From: Candidatus Jacksonbacteria bacterium RIFOXYB2_FULL_44_15
Lineage (GTDB): Bacteria > Patescibacteriota > Patescibacteriia > UBA9629
Direction of reading: 5' to 3'
DNA length: 33,302 bases
Assembly: GCA_001818235.1 (NCBI GenBank)
Contig: MHJY01000036.1
Coordinates: 1 to 33,302, forward strand
A program made the position numbers and the translations under genes. Positions 1-8,449 of this stretch are shown here, piece after piece. Numbering within the stretch: the stretch's first letter is position 1; every line of letters begins with the position of its first letter. The notes under the pieces were generated by a model. The model was not told the DNA's origin. It ran no database searches and saw only the letters and a program-made list of their open reading frames with translations.

Positions 1-129
1 TACTAGGCTCATTTCTGAACGTCAACTACACATTGTTGACAGTACTGTCCAAAAACAAGCTCAGTTATGGGTTAATTAATGGGACACGAGTGGGGCGGGC
101 AGGCAAGACGGGGTAGAAACTTCGAATTC

Positions 130-209
130 AAAAAGCCAGTCTGGAAAAATAGACTGTAACCCGGTTAGACAAGCTAACCATGTTACATCTTATCCATACT
201 GGCTTTTTT
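130..209 (+). ncRNA. Structured RNA or complex bidirectional terminator (nested hairpins inside an outer stem)
   Basis: Outer stem AAAAAGCCAGT (130-140) with ACTGGCTTTTT (198-208). Inside: TGTAAC/GTTACA and GGTTAG/CTAACC nested hairpin, and AGTCT/AGACT competing with the outer stem. A T-rich tract follows. Lies at the 3' end of the AbiEii-like gene. Confidence 0.5.
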
Positions 210-219
210 CTTTTGGAGA

Positions 220-1050
220 CTAAAGTTTCTCTTGAATTTCTCGCCTTAAAATATCTTTGATATTTTTAGCCAAGCCTTTCACAAAACTACTGTCTTCCAT
301 TAGCGGGCCTAAATCATACTCAATGCTTTTGGAATCAACCTTTGCTATCGCGACTAAAAGTTTTTCTTTCAGGCTGGCGGCGCTTTCTTTATTCATCAAA
401 CATTTTAAATTGGGCTTTATGGCTTTGTTTAAATACCAAACCAAATCAAAATAGTCACGGCCCTTTACTTTGGCTAACAGCTCGCCGCCTTTGGCGGTTT
501 TTTCCCATTTGCGATTCATCACCGCTCCGATTTTTGTAGCCATCATTGTTGATAAATCAAATGTTTTAATCAACAGCGACCGGTTAAACTTAAAAATCGG
601 CGTTGTATTTATTTGATAATCAGAGCAAAAATCAAACGCCCTAAAAATCTCTAACTTAAGATAAAGCATATCGGACTCGCTGGAACTGGCCAATCCTAAC
701 TCTTTCAAAATGGCAAACTTTACCTGTATACGGGACGACTGGATTTTTGTTTTTACAGCCAAATCGGTGTCTTTCTTAAAATAATCTTGCAAGTCATTCG
801 CTAAATGAGTCAATTGAATGTCTTTTTTCAAATCAACAAAATCCAGATCCTCGGATAGCCGGGGCAAATCAAAACAATGCCGCAAACAAGAGCCGCCGTA
901 AAAAACCAGCTGGCTGTATTTTGGATGAGAATAAATAAATTTCAAAATCACTATCTGCAGGTAATCTTTCAACAGATTCCGCTGATAAGTCAAACTCATC
1001 CCCACCGCTTCTTTAATTAAATCTTTTAAAAATGGTTTAATAACTTCCAT
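220..1050 (-). CDS. AbiEii/AbiGii-family nucleotidyltransferase toxin (type IV TA)
   Basis: 276 aa; nucleotidyltransferase motif GGSCLRHCFDLPRLSEDLDF typical of AbiEii; AbiEi-like gene immediately upstream. Confidence 0.85.
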   Translation of the reverse strand: MEVIKPFLKDLIKEAVGMSLTYQRNLLKDYLQIVILKFIYSHPKYSQLVFYGGSCLRHCFDLPRLSEDLDFVDLKKDIQLTHLANDLQDYFKKDTDLAVKTKIQSSRIQVKFAILKELGLASSSESDMLYLKLEIFRAFDFCSDYQINTTPIFKFNRSLLIKTFDLSTMMATKIGAVMNRKWEKTAKGGELLAKVKGRDYFDLVWYLNKAIKPNLKCLMNKESAASLKEKLLVAIAKVDSKSIEYDLGPLMEDSSFVKGLAKNIKDILRREIQEKL

Positions 1051-1054
1051 AGGT

Positions 1055-1702
1055 TTAAGGCAAAAGATGTTTAATTATCTCCTTCATTTTTTTGGAACCT
1101 TCCACAGTCACATATTTTTTTAATTCTTTTATGTCGGCCCGGCTCAAATTTTCCACGTTTAACCTTAGCTCTTTTACCGCCTCTCTAACCGGCAAAATAT
1201 TTTTGCGCAAATACAAAAAATCAAAAAGCGCTTTGGCTTTGGTGGCTCTCAAAAAGGTAAAGTTTCCTTCCTTAACTAATTCAAAACCGCAAAAAAGCGA
1301 GTCTTTGATTTTATAATAGAGAAAATTGCCGAACTTATTAGTGAAAACCGCTGTTTTGTTTTTAGTCACAGCGGTAAAATTATAAGGAACATCGGTCAAA
1401 AGGTTATGACGATAAAGCACAAACTCTAAGCTTAAATAAGATGGCTCATACAAAACACCAATCAAAAAATCTAAATAATAAGAGAGCCGCCCTTTTTTTT
1501 CAAGGTTGTCAATATACTCTTTAGTCACATATAATCCCTTTTTTAACCTGATAATCTTGCCGTTTTTTGCGTAGCGGCCCAACAAAATTTTCAAATAAGT
1601 CTTGTTGGTTTCAAGGGGGGCCAAATCATCTAAACTAAAGCAAGGTATTTCCTTTGCTACCGAAACAATTTCGCTAATTTTTGAATTATTGTCATTTCTC
1701 AT
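1055..1702 (-). CDS. AbiEi-like antitoxin / transcriptional regulator
   Basis: 215 aa; N-terminal winged-helix-like region (LLGRYAKNGKIIRLKKGLYVTKEYI) typical of AbiEi; 4-nt gap to the toxin gene. Confidence 0.75.
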   Translation of the reverse strand: MRNDNNSKISEIVSVAKEIPCFSLDDLAPLETNKTYLKILLGRYAKNGKIIRLKKGLYVTKEYIDNLEKKGRLSYYLDFLIGVLYEPSYLSLEFVLYRHNLLTDVPYNFTAVTKNKTAVFTNKFGNFLYYKIKDSLFCGFELVKEGNFTFLRATKAKALFDFLYLRKNILPVREAVKELRLNVENLSRADIKELKKYVTVEGSKKMKEIIKHLLP

Positions 1703-1704
1703 AA

Positions 1705-1721
1705 TATACTAAAATAGTATA
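1705..1721. promoter_or_regulatory. Perfect palindrome TATACTA-AAA-TAGTATA at the AbiEi start; candidate autoregulatory operator
   Basis: 7-bp perfect inverted repeat with 3-nt spacer, 3 nt upstream of the predicted AbiEi start codon; overlaps -10-like sequences on the minus strand. Confidence 0.55.
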
Positions 1722-1738
1722 CTATCGGAAACGGGTTG

Positions 1739-2107
1739 TCAAGAATTTTCAACGCCGTGGCGTTTTATCTTGTCCAAAATCGCTTCTAATTCAAAACCCT
1801 GTTGCTCGGCGCGGTCAAGATAAACCTTGACGTCCGGTGCAAATTTGAGGGTCAAATGTTGGTGTAATTGGAATTTTAAAGAACGTAAATTGCGGCGAAT
1901 CAGCGCAAAAATAGGCTCTACCGACTCTGCCGGATAAATAGATAAACCAATTCTGGCATGCCGCAAATCAGCCGAAGTTTTAACTTGGGTCACAGTAACT
2001 AAAACACCTTCAGGCAGTTCTAGCTCTTGGGTGATAATCTCGGCGAATTTTAGTTGAATCAGATCGTTTATCTGACTGAGCCGATGCGGCTTCCTCTTGG
2101 CTAACAT
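1739..2107 (-). CDS. rbfA: 30S ribosome-binding factor A
   Basis: 122 aa; RbfA pattern (RLSQINDLIQLKFAEIITQELELPEGVLVTVTQVKTSADLRHARIGLSIYP); next to infB as is common. Confidence 0.85.
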   Translation of the reverse strand: MLAKRKPHRLSQINDLIQLKFAEIITQELELPEGVLVTVTQVKTSADLRHARIGLSIYPAESVEPIFALIRRNLRSLKFQLHQHLTLKFAPDVKVYLDRAEQQGFELEAILDKIKRHGVENS

Positions 2108-2115
2108 AATTATTT

Positions 2116-2160
2116 TAAAAACCCCTCCCAGCCTCCCCTTCGTAAGGGGAGGAGTTCTTA
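2116..2160. repeat. GC-rich palindromic intergenic element (AAACCCCTCCCAGCCTCCCCTTCGTAAGGGGAGGAGTT)
   Basis: Hairpin CTCCCC-TTCGTAA-GGGGAG in an rbfA/IMPase gap. It resembles dispersed CCCTCCCAGCCTCCCCTT...AGGGGAGG elements I associate with bacterial genomes; copy number not verifiable here. Confidence 0.5.
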
Positions 2161-2168
2161 AGCAAGGT

Positions 2169-2933
2169 TTATTTTAATAAGTCACCAACAATTGAAACCA
2201 GCTCGCTGTGAATCAGGGGATTACTGACGATAAACGTTCTGGTAGTGTCCTTGTCTGGGCCAATATTCGTAATTTTCGCCCCGGCCTCACTGGCAATCAA
2301 TTTCCCAGCCAAAAAATCGTAAAGCTCGCTTTCCAAAACAATCATTCCAGCGCTGTAACCGGCAGAGAGCAGAGAGAGCTCGAAAGCCGGCGACCAGTTA
2401 GCCATAAAACGGCCAACGCCTTTATGATGTACCGCCGATTGAATGGTGTCAATTTTGTCGCGCGCGGTAGTATAATTACAGGTAAAAGAAATCGTTAATT
2501 TGCTAAACTCAGTCTGATCGTTAACTTGGATTTTTTGATTATTTAAAAAAGCGCCTTCACCCAAACGAGCCGAGTACATTTGATCCAGAATCGGATGGTA
2601 AACAACGCCAGCAATGGTTTGATCCTGATGCTGTAGCGCCAAAACGGTGGTAAAGAGCGGTAAGCCGAAGAAAAAATTATGAGTTCCGTCCAAAGGATCA
2701 ATCACCACGGTGTAAGGCGAGTGCTTATCAATACAACCAACTTCTTCACTATTGATATTAAACTCTGGCAGGCCTTGTTCGATGATTTTTATGATCACTG
2801 CCTCGCTTTGGTGATCAGCTTCGGTGGCAAAATTAAAATCCTGCCCTTTAAACTCGCGGTTGAGCACACTGCCAAAGGCTTGGCGTAAAACCTCGCCACC
2901 AGCCCGGGCAGCTTGTTGCATCACTTGAATCAT
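2169..2933 (-). CDS. Inositol monophosphatase family protein
   Basis: 254 aa; IMPase motifs SEEVG, DPLDGTHNF and C-terminal LYDFLAGKLIASEAGA. Confidence 0.85.
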   Translation of the reverse strand: MIQVMQQAARAGGEVLRQAFGSVLNREFKGQDFNFATEADHQSEAVIIKIIEQGLPEFNINSEEVGCIDKHSPYTVVIDPLDGTHNFFFGLPLFTTVLALQHQDQTIAGVVYHPILDQMYSARLGEGAFLNNQKIQVNDQTEFSKLTISFTCNYTTARDKIDTIQSAVHHKGVGRFMANWSPAFELSLLSAGYSAGMIVLESELYDFLAGKLIASEAGAKITNIGPDKDTTRTFIVSNPLIHSELVSIVGDLLK

Positions 2934-2957
2934 ATAGAAAAAATGACAGCAGAATCG

Positions 2958-4931
2958 TTATAACTTTCTCTTCTGCTCACGCACAGTATAAAATCGCAGG
3001 ATATCTCCTTCTTTAATTATTAAATCTCCGCTTACTTTTAAGCCAAACTCTGCTGGCGCCTTAACTTTTTTGACTACCTCTTTATTACTTTGTAATTCCT
3101 GAACCTTTCCCTCGCCAATAATCTCACCAGCACGGAAGATGCGAAAACGCCCGTCCTTGGTAATATGGCCGTCTTTAACCCGGCCGCCGATAACCATAAA
3201 ATTTCCTAGTTTGGAAAAAACCGCCAAAACATCGGCTTCGCCAGTATCTTCCTCAATTATTTCTGGCGGAAGAAGTTCTTCCAAAGAATTGCGTAAATCA
3301 TCCAATAATTGATAAATAACATTATATACGCGATAGGTAACATTGCGCGTGCTTACCAAATGCTGCGCCGCGCTGTTTAAGCTGACTTTAAAACCGATCA
3401 ATACCGAGCCCTCCGCCTCAGCGTCTAAAACATCGGTCTCGGTAAAATCACCCAGACTTTGCTTGATTACTTTTATATCCGCGATATCATGCTTAATTTT
3501 GTTTATTTCGCCGAGCAGTGCCTCAAGCGTTCCCATAACATCAGTTTTTAAATGCACTTTAATCTGCAGTTTGTCCTTGCCTTTCTTGCTCGCCGTTTCG
3601 ACATGACTGGCAGTTAAACGATATTTTTTGGTGGCTTTCTTAAGGCGTCGCAAATTATCGGCTTCTTCGACAATATCGCCAGCCTGGGCAGAACATTTTA
3701 GACCTAAAATTTTAACCGGCGTAGACGGGCCAGCTTGAGGAATTCTAGTCCCGCGGAAATCTAAAAGGCCCTTAACCCGCCCGCCAATCGTGCCGCATTT
3801 GATTTCATCACCCACTGACAAAGTTCCGTTCTGAACAATCATTGTCACTACCGGCCCTAATCCCTTATCAATGTGGGATTCGATGACCGTGCCAAATAAT
3901 TGCCCATGGGGATTGGCTTTTAATTCTTTGATCTCAGCTAGCAATAAAATATTTTCTAAAAGTTCGTCAATGTTTTTATTTTGTTTGGCCGAAACCGGCA
4001 CGCAAATTACATCCCCACCCCAATCTTCGGGAATCAAATTGATTTCAGCAAGCTGTTTTTTTATCCGGTCGATATCAGCTTCCGGTTTATCGATCTTATT
4101 GATGGCGACAATTAATCCCAAATTTTCTTTCTGAATGATTTCGATCGATTCCATCGTCTGCGGTTGAATTTTGTCGTCTGCGGAAATAACCAAGACCGCA
4201 ATATCCGCCACCTGGCCGCCGCGGGAACGCATTCCTTTAAACGCTTGATGCCCCGGGGTATCAATAAAAGTAATTGGCCGCTCTTCTTTGGAAGTTGGCA
4301 GAGACACTTTAACCTGATAAGCGCCGATATGTTGAGTGATGGCTCCGGATTCCTGATCAGCAATTTTGGTTTTTCTGATGCTGTCGAGCAAGGTTGTTTT
4401 TCCATGATCAACATGGCCCATCACCACCACGACCGGAGAGCGTAGCTCCAAATTCTGCTCTTGCGATAAAACTTGGGCGATATTGGGGCCGGATTTATCA
4501 TCAATAAATTCTTCAGCGGAAAGCTCGGTTTTTATGCCAAAATCTTCGGCAATAATATGGGCTGTTTCGTAATCAATCTGCTGATTCATGGCCGCCATCA
4601 CGCCTTCTTGCATCAATTTAATAATGATCCGGGCGACGTCCACATTCAGCCGGCGGGCAAAATCCGAAACGGCAATCGTCAGAGGCAATTTAATGGCCAC
4701 CGCAACTGCGTCCAGTACAACTTCTGCCGGTACAACCGCCTGCTTTTGCGCAAACTTCTGCTTTAAGGCCTCGCGCCTCTGCCATAACTTCCAAGCCGCT
4801 TTCGCGCGATCAACCGAGGCATCATCGATTTGGATTGCCCGTTCACCAATATGAATACCGAGCTCAGGGAGCTTTTCTCTTAGAACTTGCGGTTCGGTTT
4901 TTAATTGTCTGGCCAGCTCTGATATGTTCAT
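2958..4931 (-). CDS. infB: Translation initiation factor IF-2
   Basis: G motifs VVVMGHVDHGKTTLLDSIR, DTPGHQAF, NKIDKP; IF-2N-like start MNISELARQLK. The ORF track begins at 4955, but the internal ATG at 4931 gives the usual N-terminus. Confidence 0.95.
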   Translation of the reverse strand: MNISELARQLKTEPQVLREKLPELGIHIGERAIQIDDASVDRAKAAWKLWQRREALKQKFAQKQAVVPAEVVLDAVAVAIKLPLTIAVSDFARRLNVDVARIIIKLMQEGVMAAMNQQIDYETAHIIAEDFGIKTELSAEEFIDDKSGPNIAQVLSQEQNLELRSPVVVVMGHVDHGKTTLLDSIRKTKIADQESGAITQHIGAYQVKVSLPTSKEERPITFIDTPGHQAFKGMRSRGGQVADIAVLVISADDKIQPQTMESIEIIQKENLGLIVAINKIDKPEADIDRIKKQLAEINLIPEDWGGDVICVPVSAKQNKNIDELLENILLLAEIKELKANPHGQLFGTVIESHIDKGLGPVVTMIVQNGTLSVGDEIKCGTIGGRVKGLLDFRGTRIPQAGPSTPVKILGLKCSAQAGDIVEEADNLRRLKKATKKYRLTASHVETASKKGKDKLQIKVHLKTDVMGTLEALLGEINKIKHDIADIKVIKQSLGDFTETDVLDAEAEGSVLIGFKVSLNSAAQHLVSTRNVTYRVYNVIYQLLDDLRNSLEELLPPEIIEEDTGEADVLAVFSKLGNFMVIGGRVKDGHITKDGRFRIFRAGEIIGEGKVQELQSNKEVVKKVKAPAEFGLKVSGDLIIKEGDILRFYTVREQKRKL

Positions 4932-5049
4932 AAAAAAAACGATAAATTTTAACACTCGCTTTAATCAGCGCTTCACTGTATAACAGATTAATATACCATA
5001 TCAATTTTTTGGCTAGTTGTCAAAAAAAACTGGAAAAAACGCGCTTAAC

Positions 5050-5078
5050 TTGTCATTGGCCGACTAATAATTTATAAT
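5050..5078 (+). promoter_or_regulatory. Sigma70-like promoter of the TrpR/YerC-like gene (TTGTCA-N17-TATAAT)
   Basis: TTGTCA 5050-5055, 17-nt spacer, TATAAT 5073-5078, upstream of the ATG at 5105. Confidence 0.65.
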
Positions 5079-5104
5079 GAATTAAAAGTTTAGCGTCAAA
5101 AAAA

Positions 5105-5389
5105 ATGGAAACAAAAAAATGGACCAATCTCCAAACCTCCAGCCTGTTTAAAGCAATCTTGAAATTACGCACTGTTAGCGAAGCGGAAAAATTTTTTCGT
5201 GACTTATTAACGCTCAAGGAAATCGACGACATTTCTCGTCGCTGGCAGACCGTATTACTTTTAAAAAAAGGAATGCCGTACCGAGAAATCGCCAAATTAA
5301 CTGGCCATTCAACCACCACGGTCGCTCGCATTGCCCATTGGCTAAACCATGGCGAAGGCGGATATCAATTGATGCTTAAACGGAATTAA
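5105..5389 (+). CDS. TrpR/YerC (YecD)-family transcriptional regulator
   Basis: 94 aa; TrpR-superfamily pattern LTLKEIDDISRRWQTVLLLKKGMPYREIAKLTGHSTTTVARIAHWLNHGEGGY. Directly precedes the histidine operon. Confidence 0.85.
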   Translation: METKKWTNLQTSSLFKAILKLRTVSEAEKFFRDLLTLKEIDDISRRWQTVLLLKKGMPYREIAKLTGHSTTTVARIAHWLNHGEGGYQLMLKRN

Positions 5390-5434
5390 AAAAGTACAGA
5401 GTGATTTTAAAATTGAATTTTTAGGCCAAGGGAC

Positions 5435-5472
5435 TTGACAATTTTTTTTATCTGTATTAGTATATTAACACA
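5435..5472 (+). promoter_or_regulatory. his operon promoter with overlapping palindromic operator (TGTATTAGTATATTAACACA)
   Basis: TTGACA 5435-5440; -10-like TAGTAT/TATATT about 17-20 nt downstream. The 20-bp sequence 5453-5472 matches its own reverse complement at 16/20 positions and covers the -10 region. Confidence 0.55.
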
Positions 5473-5485
5473 GTAAGACAAGCGT

Positions 5486-5548
5486 ATGTTAATTAAATCC
5501 ATAATCCAATCCCATCATCTCTCGCCAGCCTTCTTAAAGAAGCGGTGA
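5486..5548 (+). CDS. Putative histidine leader peptide MLIKSIIQSHHLSPAFLKKR
   Basis: 20-codon ORF with tandem CAT CAT codons (5513-5518), TGA at 5546-5548, between the promoter and a terminator hairpin upstream of hisG. Confidence 0.65.
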   Translation: MLIKSIIQSHHLSPAFLKKR

Positions 5549-5578
5549 TTTTGATGTTCTGATTAAACTTTTTTCGAC

Positions 5579-5609
5579 ATCCCCTTCTTTAAGAAAGAGG
5601 GGGATTTTT
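5579..5609 (+). terminator. Rho-independent terminator/attenuator upstream of hisG
   Basis: Stem CCCCTTCTTT-AAG-AAAGAGGGGG (5581-5603, one G-U pair, extendable by AT/AT) then ATTTTTG. The 5' arm CTTCTTTAAGAA (5584-5595) is complementary to leader segment TTCTTAAAGAAG (5531-5542). Confidence 0.75.
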
Positions 5610-5622
5610 GATTTTCTTGCTT

Positions 5623-6492
5623 ATGAAGCTTAACGGCAACAATCTAAAAATCGCGATTCAAAAAAAAGGCAATTTAACCGCCGGCTCGCTTGATATCCTG
5701 AAAAAAGCCGGGCTCCAATTTGAAGTGCTGGAAAACCGATTACTTTCATCCTGCGAAAATTTTCCACTGGAGATAATTTTCGTCCGTGATGACGATATTC
5801 CGGAATACGTTAAAGACGGCATTGCTGATCTGGGAATCTTAGGGATTGATGTGTTAGCCGAGAGCCAATTAAAGTTTAAAAAATTACTGGATTTAGGATT
5901 TAGCCGGTGCAAGTTGCAGATCGCCGTGCCCAGGGATAGCCAAATGACCTCGTTGTCGCAGTTAAATAACAAACGCATTGCCACCTCTTTTCCGAACATT
6001 CTGCGAAAATTTCTCAAAAAGAAAAAAATCAAAGCAAAAATTATTAAAGTCGCGGGATCAGTCGAAATCGCGCCGATCGTCGGATCAGCTGATGCTATCT
6101 GCGATCTGGTGTCCAGCGGCAGTACCTTGAAAACGCATGATCTGGTGCCGACTAAAACGGTTTTAGTATCACAGGCGACACTAGTTTCTAAACTAATTAT
6201 TGATCCAGATAAACAGACGAAAGTATCAGACTTACTAAGGCGAATCAAAGCGGTACTGCAGGCACAAAAAACCAAATATATCATGTTAAATGCGCCTAAA
6301 AACAAAGTTAACGCCATTGCCAAAATTATCCCCGGCACCAAAAGCCCATCAGTCATTCCGCTTAATAAACCAGGCTGGGTGGCCATGCATTCAGTGGTGG
6401 AAGAAGATCGTTTTTGGGAAACACTAGATAAATTAAGAGCAGTCGGCGCGCGAAGCATCTTAGTGCTGCCGATTGAAAAAATGATTATATGA
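5623..6492 (+). CDS. hisG: ATP phosphoribosyltransferase (long form)
   Basis: MKLNGNNLKIAIQKKGNLTAGSLDILKKAGL; EYVKDGIADLGILGIDVL; ADAICDLVSSGSTLKTHDL; C-terminal regulatory domain present. ATG at 5623 chosen because the track start at 5608 falls in the terminator tail. Confidence 0.92.
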   Translation: MKLNGNNLKIAIQKKGNLTAGSLDILKKAGLQFEVLENRLLSSCENFPLEIIFVRDDDIPEYVKDGIADLGILGIDVLAESQLKFKKLLDLGFSRCKLQIAVPRDSQMTSLSQLNNKRIATSFPNILRKFLKKKKIKAKIIKVAGSVEIAPIVGSADAICDLVSSGSTLKTHDLVPTKTVLVSQATLVSKLIIDPDKQTKVSDLLRRIKAVLQAQKTKYIMLNAPKNKVNAIAKIIPGTKSPSVIPLNKPGWVAMHSVVEEDRFWETLDKLRAVGARSILVLPIEKMII

Positions 6493-7775
6493 TCAAAATC
6501 TATACTTGGGACCAGACCTCCGAAAAAATCAAGCAAAAAATAATAAAGCGCTCAATGCTGGATATCGAAAAGATACGCGACTATGTTCAGAATTGGATTG
6601 CTCAGGTACGGCGCGACGGCGACGCGGCGGTGCTGGGATACATCCGCAAATTTGATAATCCAAATTTCAAATTACGCGACTTGCGCGTCAGCCAAAAAGA
6701 CATTAAACAAGCGTACCAAAAAGTCGAGCCGCGAGTTTTAAAAGCGATCAAGCGGCAGATCAGTATTTCTAAACGAGTAGCCAGAGCGCGTCTTAGAAAA
6801 AATCCAAAGTTTAAAAAATACGTCCCCGGCGTTAAAATCGGTTATCAAATAACCGCCATCGAGTCAGCTGGATTGATGATTCCGGCCGGCCAAGCGCCGT
6901 TGCCGACCGTGATGCAAATCCTGGGGGTTAACGCCAAAGCCGCCGGGGTAGGGCGAATTGTCGCTTGTTTTCCGCCGACTGGTGATTATCCGGAAATGTT
7001 AGTCGCGGCTGATCTGGCTGGCGTTGATGAAATTTATCGCGTGGGCGGGATCGCGGGTGTAGCGGCGCTGGCTTATGGAACCAGGACAATCAAGTCAGTC
7101 TTAAAAATCGTCGGCCCCGGAAGCATTTATACGCAAACCGCTAAAATGCTGGTTTATGGCCAAGTTGATATTGATGGGGTGGCTGGCCCATCAGAAGCAG
7201 TGATTTTGGCTGATGACAGCGCTGACTCGCGATTTGTCGCGGCAGATATCTTAGCTCGGGCTGAACATGATGGTAACGCGGCTGGTGTGCTGATTACACC
7301 ATCAAGAAAGCTGGCGCTGGAGACACAGCAAGAGATTAAACGGCAACTGCCAAATTTAAATCGTCAGAAACCGATTTTAGAATCGCTCGCGAAATACAGC
7401 GCGATTATTATGACAAAAAACTGGACAACAGCGATTAATTTAACCAACCAGTACGCGCCAGAACACTTGGAAATTATGACGAAAAACCCGCAACAAACTG
7501 TAAAACAAATTAAAAACGCCGGGTCAATCTTTTTAGGGTCATACGCGCCAGTGGCGGTCGGGGACTATGCCAGCGGTACCAGTCACATTCTGCCAACTGG
7601 TTATTGGACCAAGGTTGCTTCGCCGGTGACGCCGGAAACATTCCAGAAAATTTCTGAAGTGCAATGGTTAAGCAAATCAGGGCTGGCTAATTTGAGCGAC
7701 ATCGTGACGCAAATTGGCGAAGTCGAGGGTTTAGACGCGCATGTTAAGTCAGTCTTAATAAGATTAAAAAAATAA
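6489..7775 (+). CDS. hisD: Histidinol dehydrogenase
   Basis: GPGSIYTQTAKMLVYGQVDIDGVAGPSEAVILADDSAD and APEHLEIMTKNP...GDYASGTSHILPTG; ATGA overlap with hisG. Confidence 0.93.
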   Translation: MIKIYTWDQTSEKIKQKIIKRSMLDIEKIRDYVQNWIAQVRRDGDAAVLGYIRKFDNPNFKLRDLRVSQKDIKQAYQKVEPRVLKAIKRQISISKRVARARLRKNPKFKKYVPGVKIGYQITAIESAGLMIPAGQAPLPTVMQILGVNAKAAGVGRIVACFPPTGDYPEMLVAADLAGVDEIYRVGGIAGVAALAYGTRTIKSVLKIVGPGSIYTQTAKMLVYGQVDIDGVAGPSEAVILADDSADSRFVAADILARAEHDGNAAGVLITPSRKLALETQQEIKRQLPNLNRQKPILESLAKYSAIIMTKNWTTAINLTNQYAPEHLEIMTKNPQQTVKQIKNAGSIFLGSYAPVAVGDYASGTSHILPTGYWTKVASPVTPETFQKISEVQWLSKSGLANLSDIVTQIGEVEGLDAHVKSVLIRLKK

Positions 7776-7785
7776 TTATAAATAT

Positions 7786-8448
7786 ATGAACGCATACAAA
7801 ATTACAACTAGCGACCAAACAAAAGTGACTGTCACGCGCACCACCGCTGAATCTGCTATCAATGTCACAGTCGAAGCGCCGTGGCTGGATAAGCAAATTC
7901 AACCGCGGGCAGGCGTTTGGCAGACTGGCATTAAATTTTTAAATCACATGATTCAGCTTATCTGCCGGCGCGGTGGAATGAATATTGACGCCGCGTATAA
8001 ATGTCAGTTGGAATCAACTTATTGCCAGCATGTAGTGTGGGAAGATGTCGGCCTGGTATTCGGCGCGGCTCTCAATGAATTATTAACCAACCGCCGTAAA
8101 GCAGGCGTGGAAGGAGCCGGTGAAGGTGTGGCCTGTATTGATGAAGCGTTGACGCGCTGTTATTTGAGTTTTGAGGGCCGGAGCGGATGTTATCTAAACA
8201 TCGCTGATTCTGACGCCAGCCAGCGTGAACTAGTCGAAGACGCCAAATGCCAGGATGTTCGCCAGTTTTTCGAAGGATTTACCCAAGGCGCGCGCTGTAC
8301 ACTGCAACTGGAACTTGGCCCGGCGATGGATACACATCACTTGTGGGAATCAGCATTCCGGGCATTCGGCGAGGCTTTACGCGCGTCACTACAAGCGAAT
8401 CCGTGGCGAAAAGGCGTAATTGTCGGCGTTAAAGATACAAAGGATTAA
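7786..8448 (+). CDS. hisB: Imidazoleglycerol-phosphate dehydratase-like protein (divergent HisB)
   Basis: FLNHMIQLICRRGG, QHVVWEDVG, DTHHLWESAFRAFGEAL match the IGPD layout and operon position; first HHxxED motif altered. Confidence 0.75.
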   Translation: MNAYKITTSDQTKVTVTRTTAESAINVTVEAPWLDKQIQPRAGVWQTGIKFLNHMIQLICRRGGMNIDAAYKCQLESTYCQHVVWEDVGLVFGAALNELLTNRRKAGVEGAGEGVACIDEALTRCYLSFEGRSGCYLNIADSDASQRELVEDAKCQDVRQFFEGFTQGARCTLQLELGPAMDTHHLWESAFRAFGEALRASLQANPWRKGVIVGVKDTKD

Positions 8449-8449
8449 T

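Noticed and set aside
4112-4414. 100-aa minus-strand ORF inside infB
   Set aside because: Alternate frame of infB; the infB frame has all GTPase motifs.
5473-5610. T-box riboswitch upstream of hisG
   Set aside because: No AGGGTGGNACCGCG T-box sequence; leader peptide with His codons and alternative pairing explains the region better.
5658-6536. 292-aa minus-strand ORF
   Set aside because: Lies antisense to hisG, has low-complexity Ser/Leu-rich composition and no recognisable domain; shadow ORF.
8247-8432. 61-aa plus-strand ORF
   Set aside because: Alternate frame within hisB without domain support.
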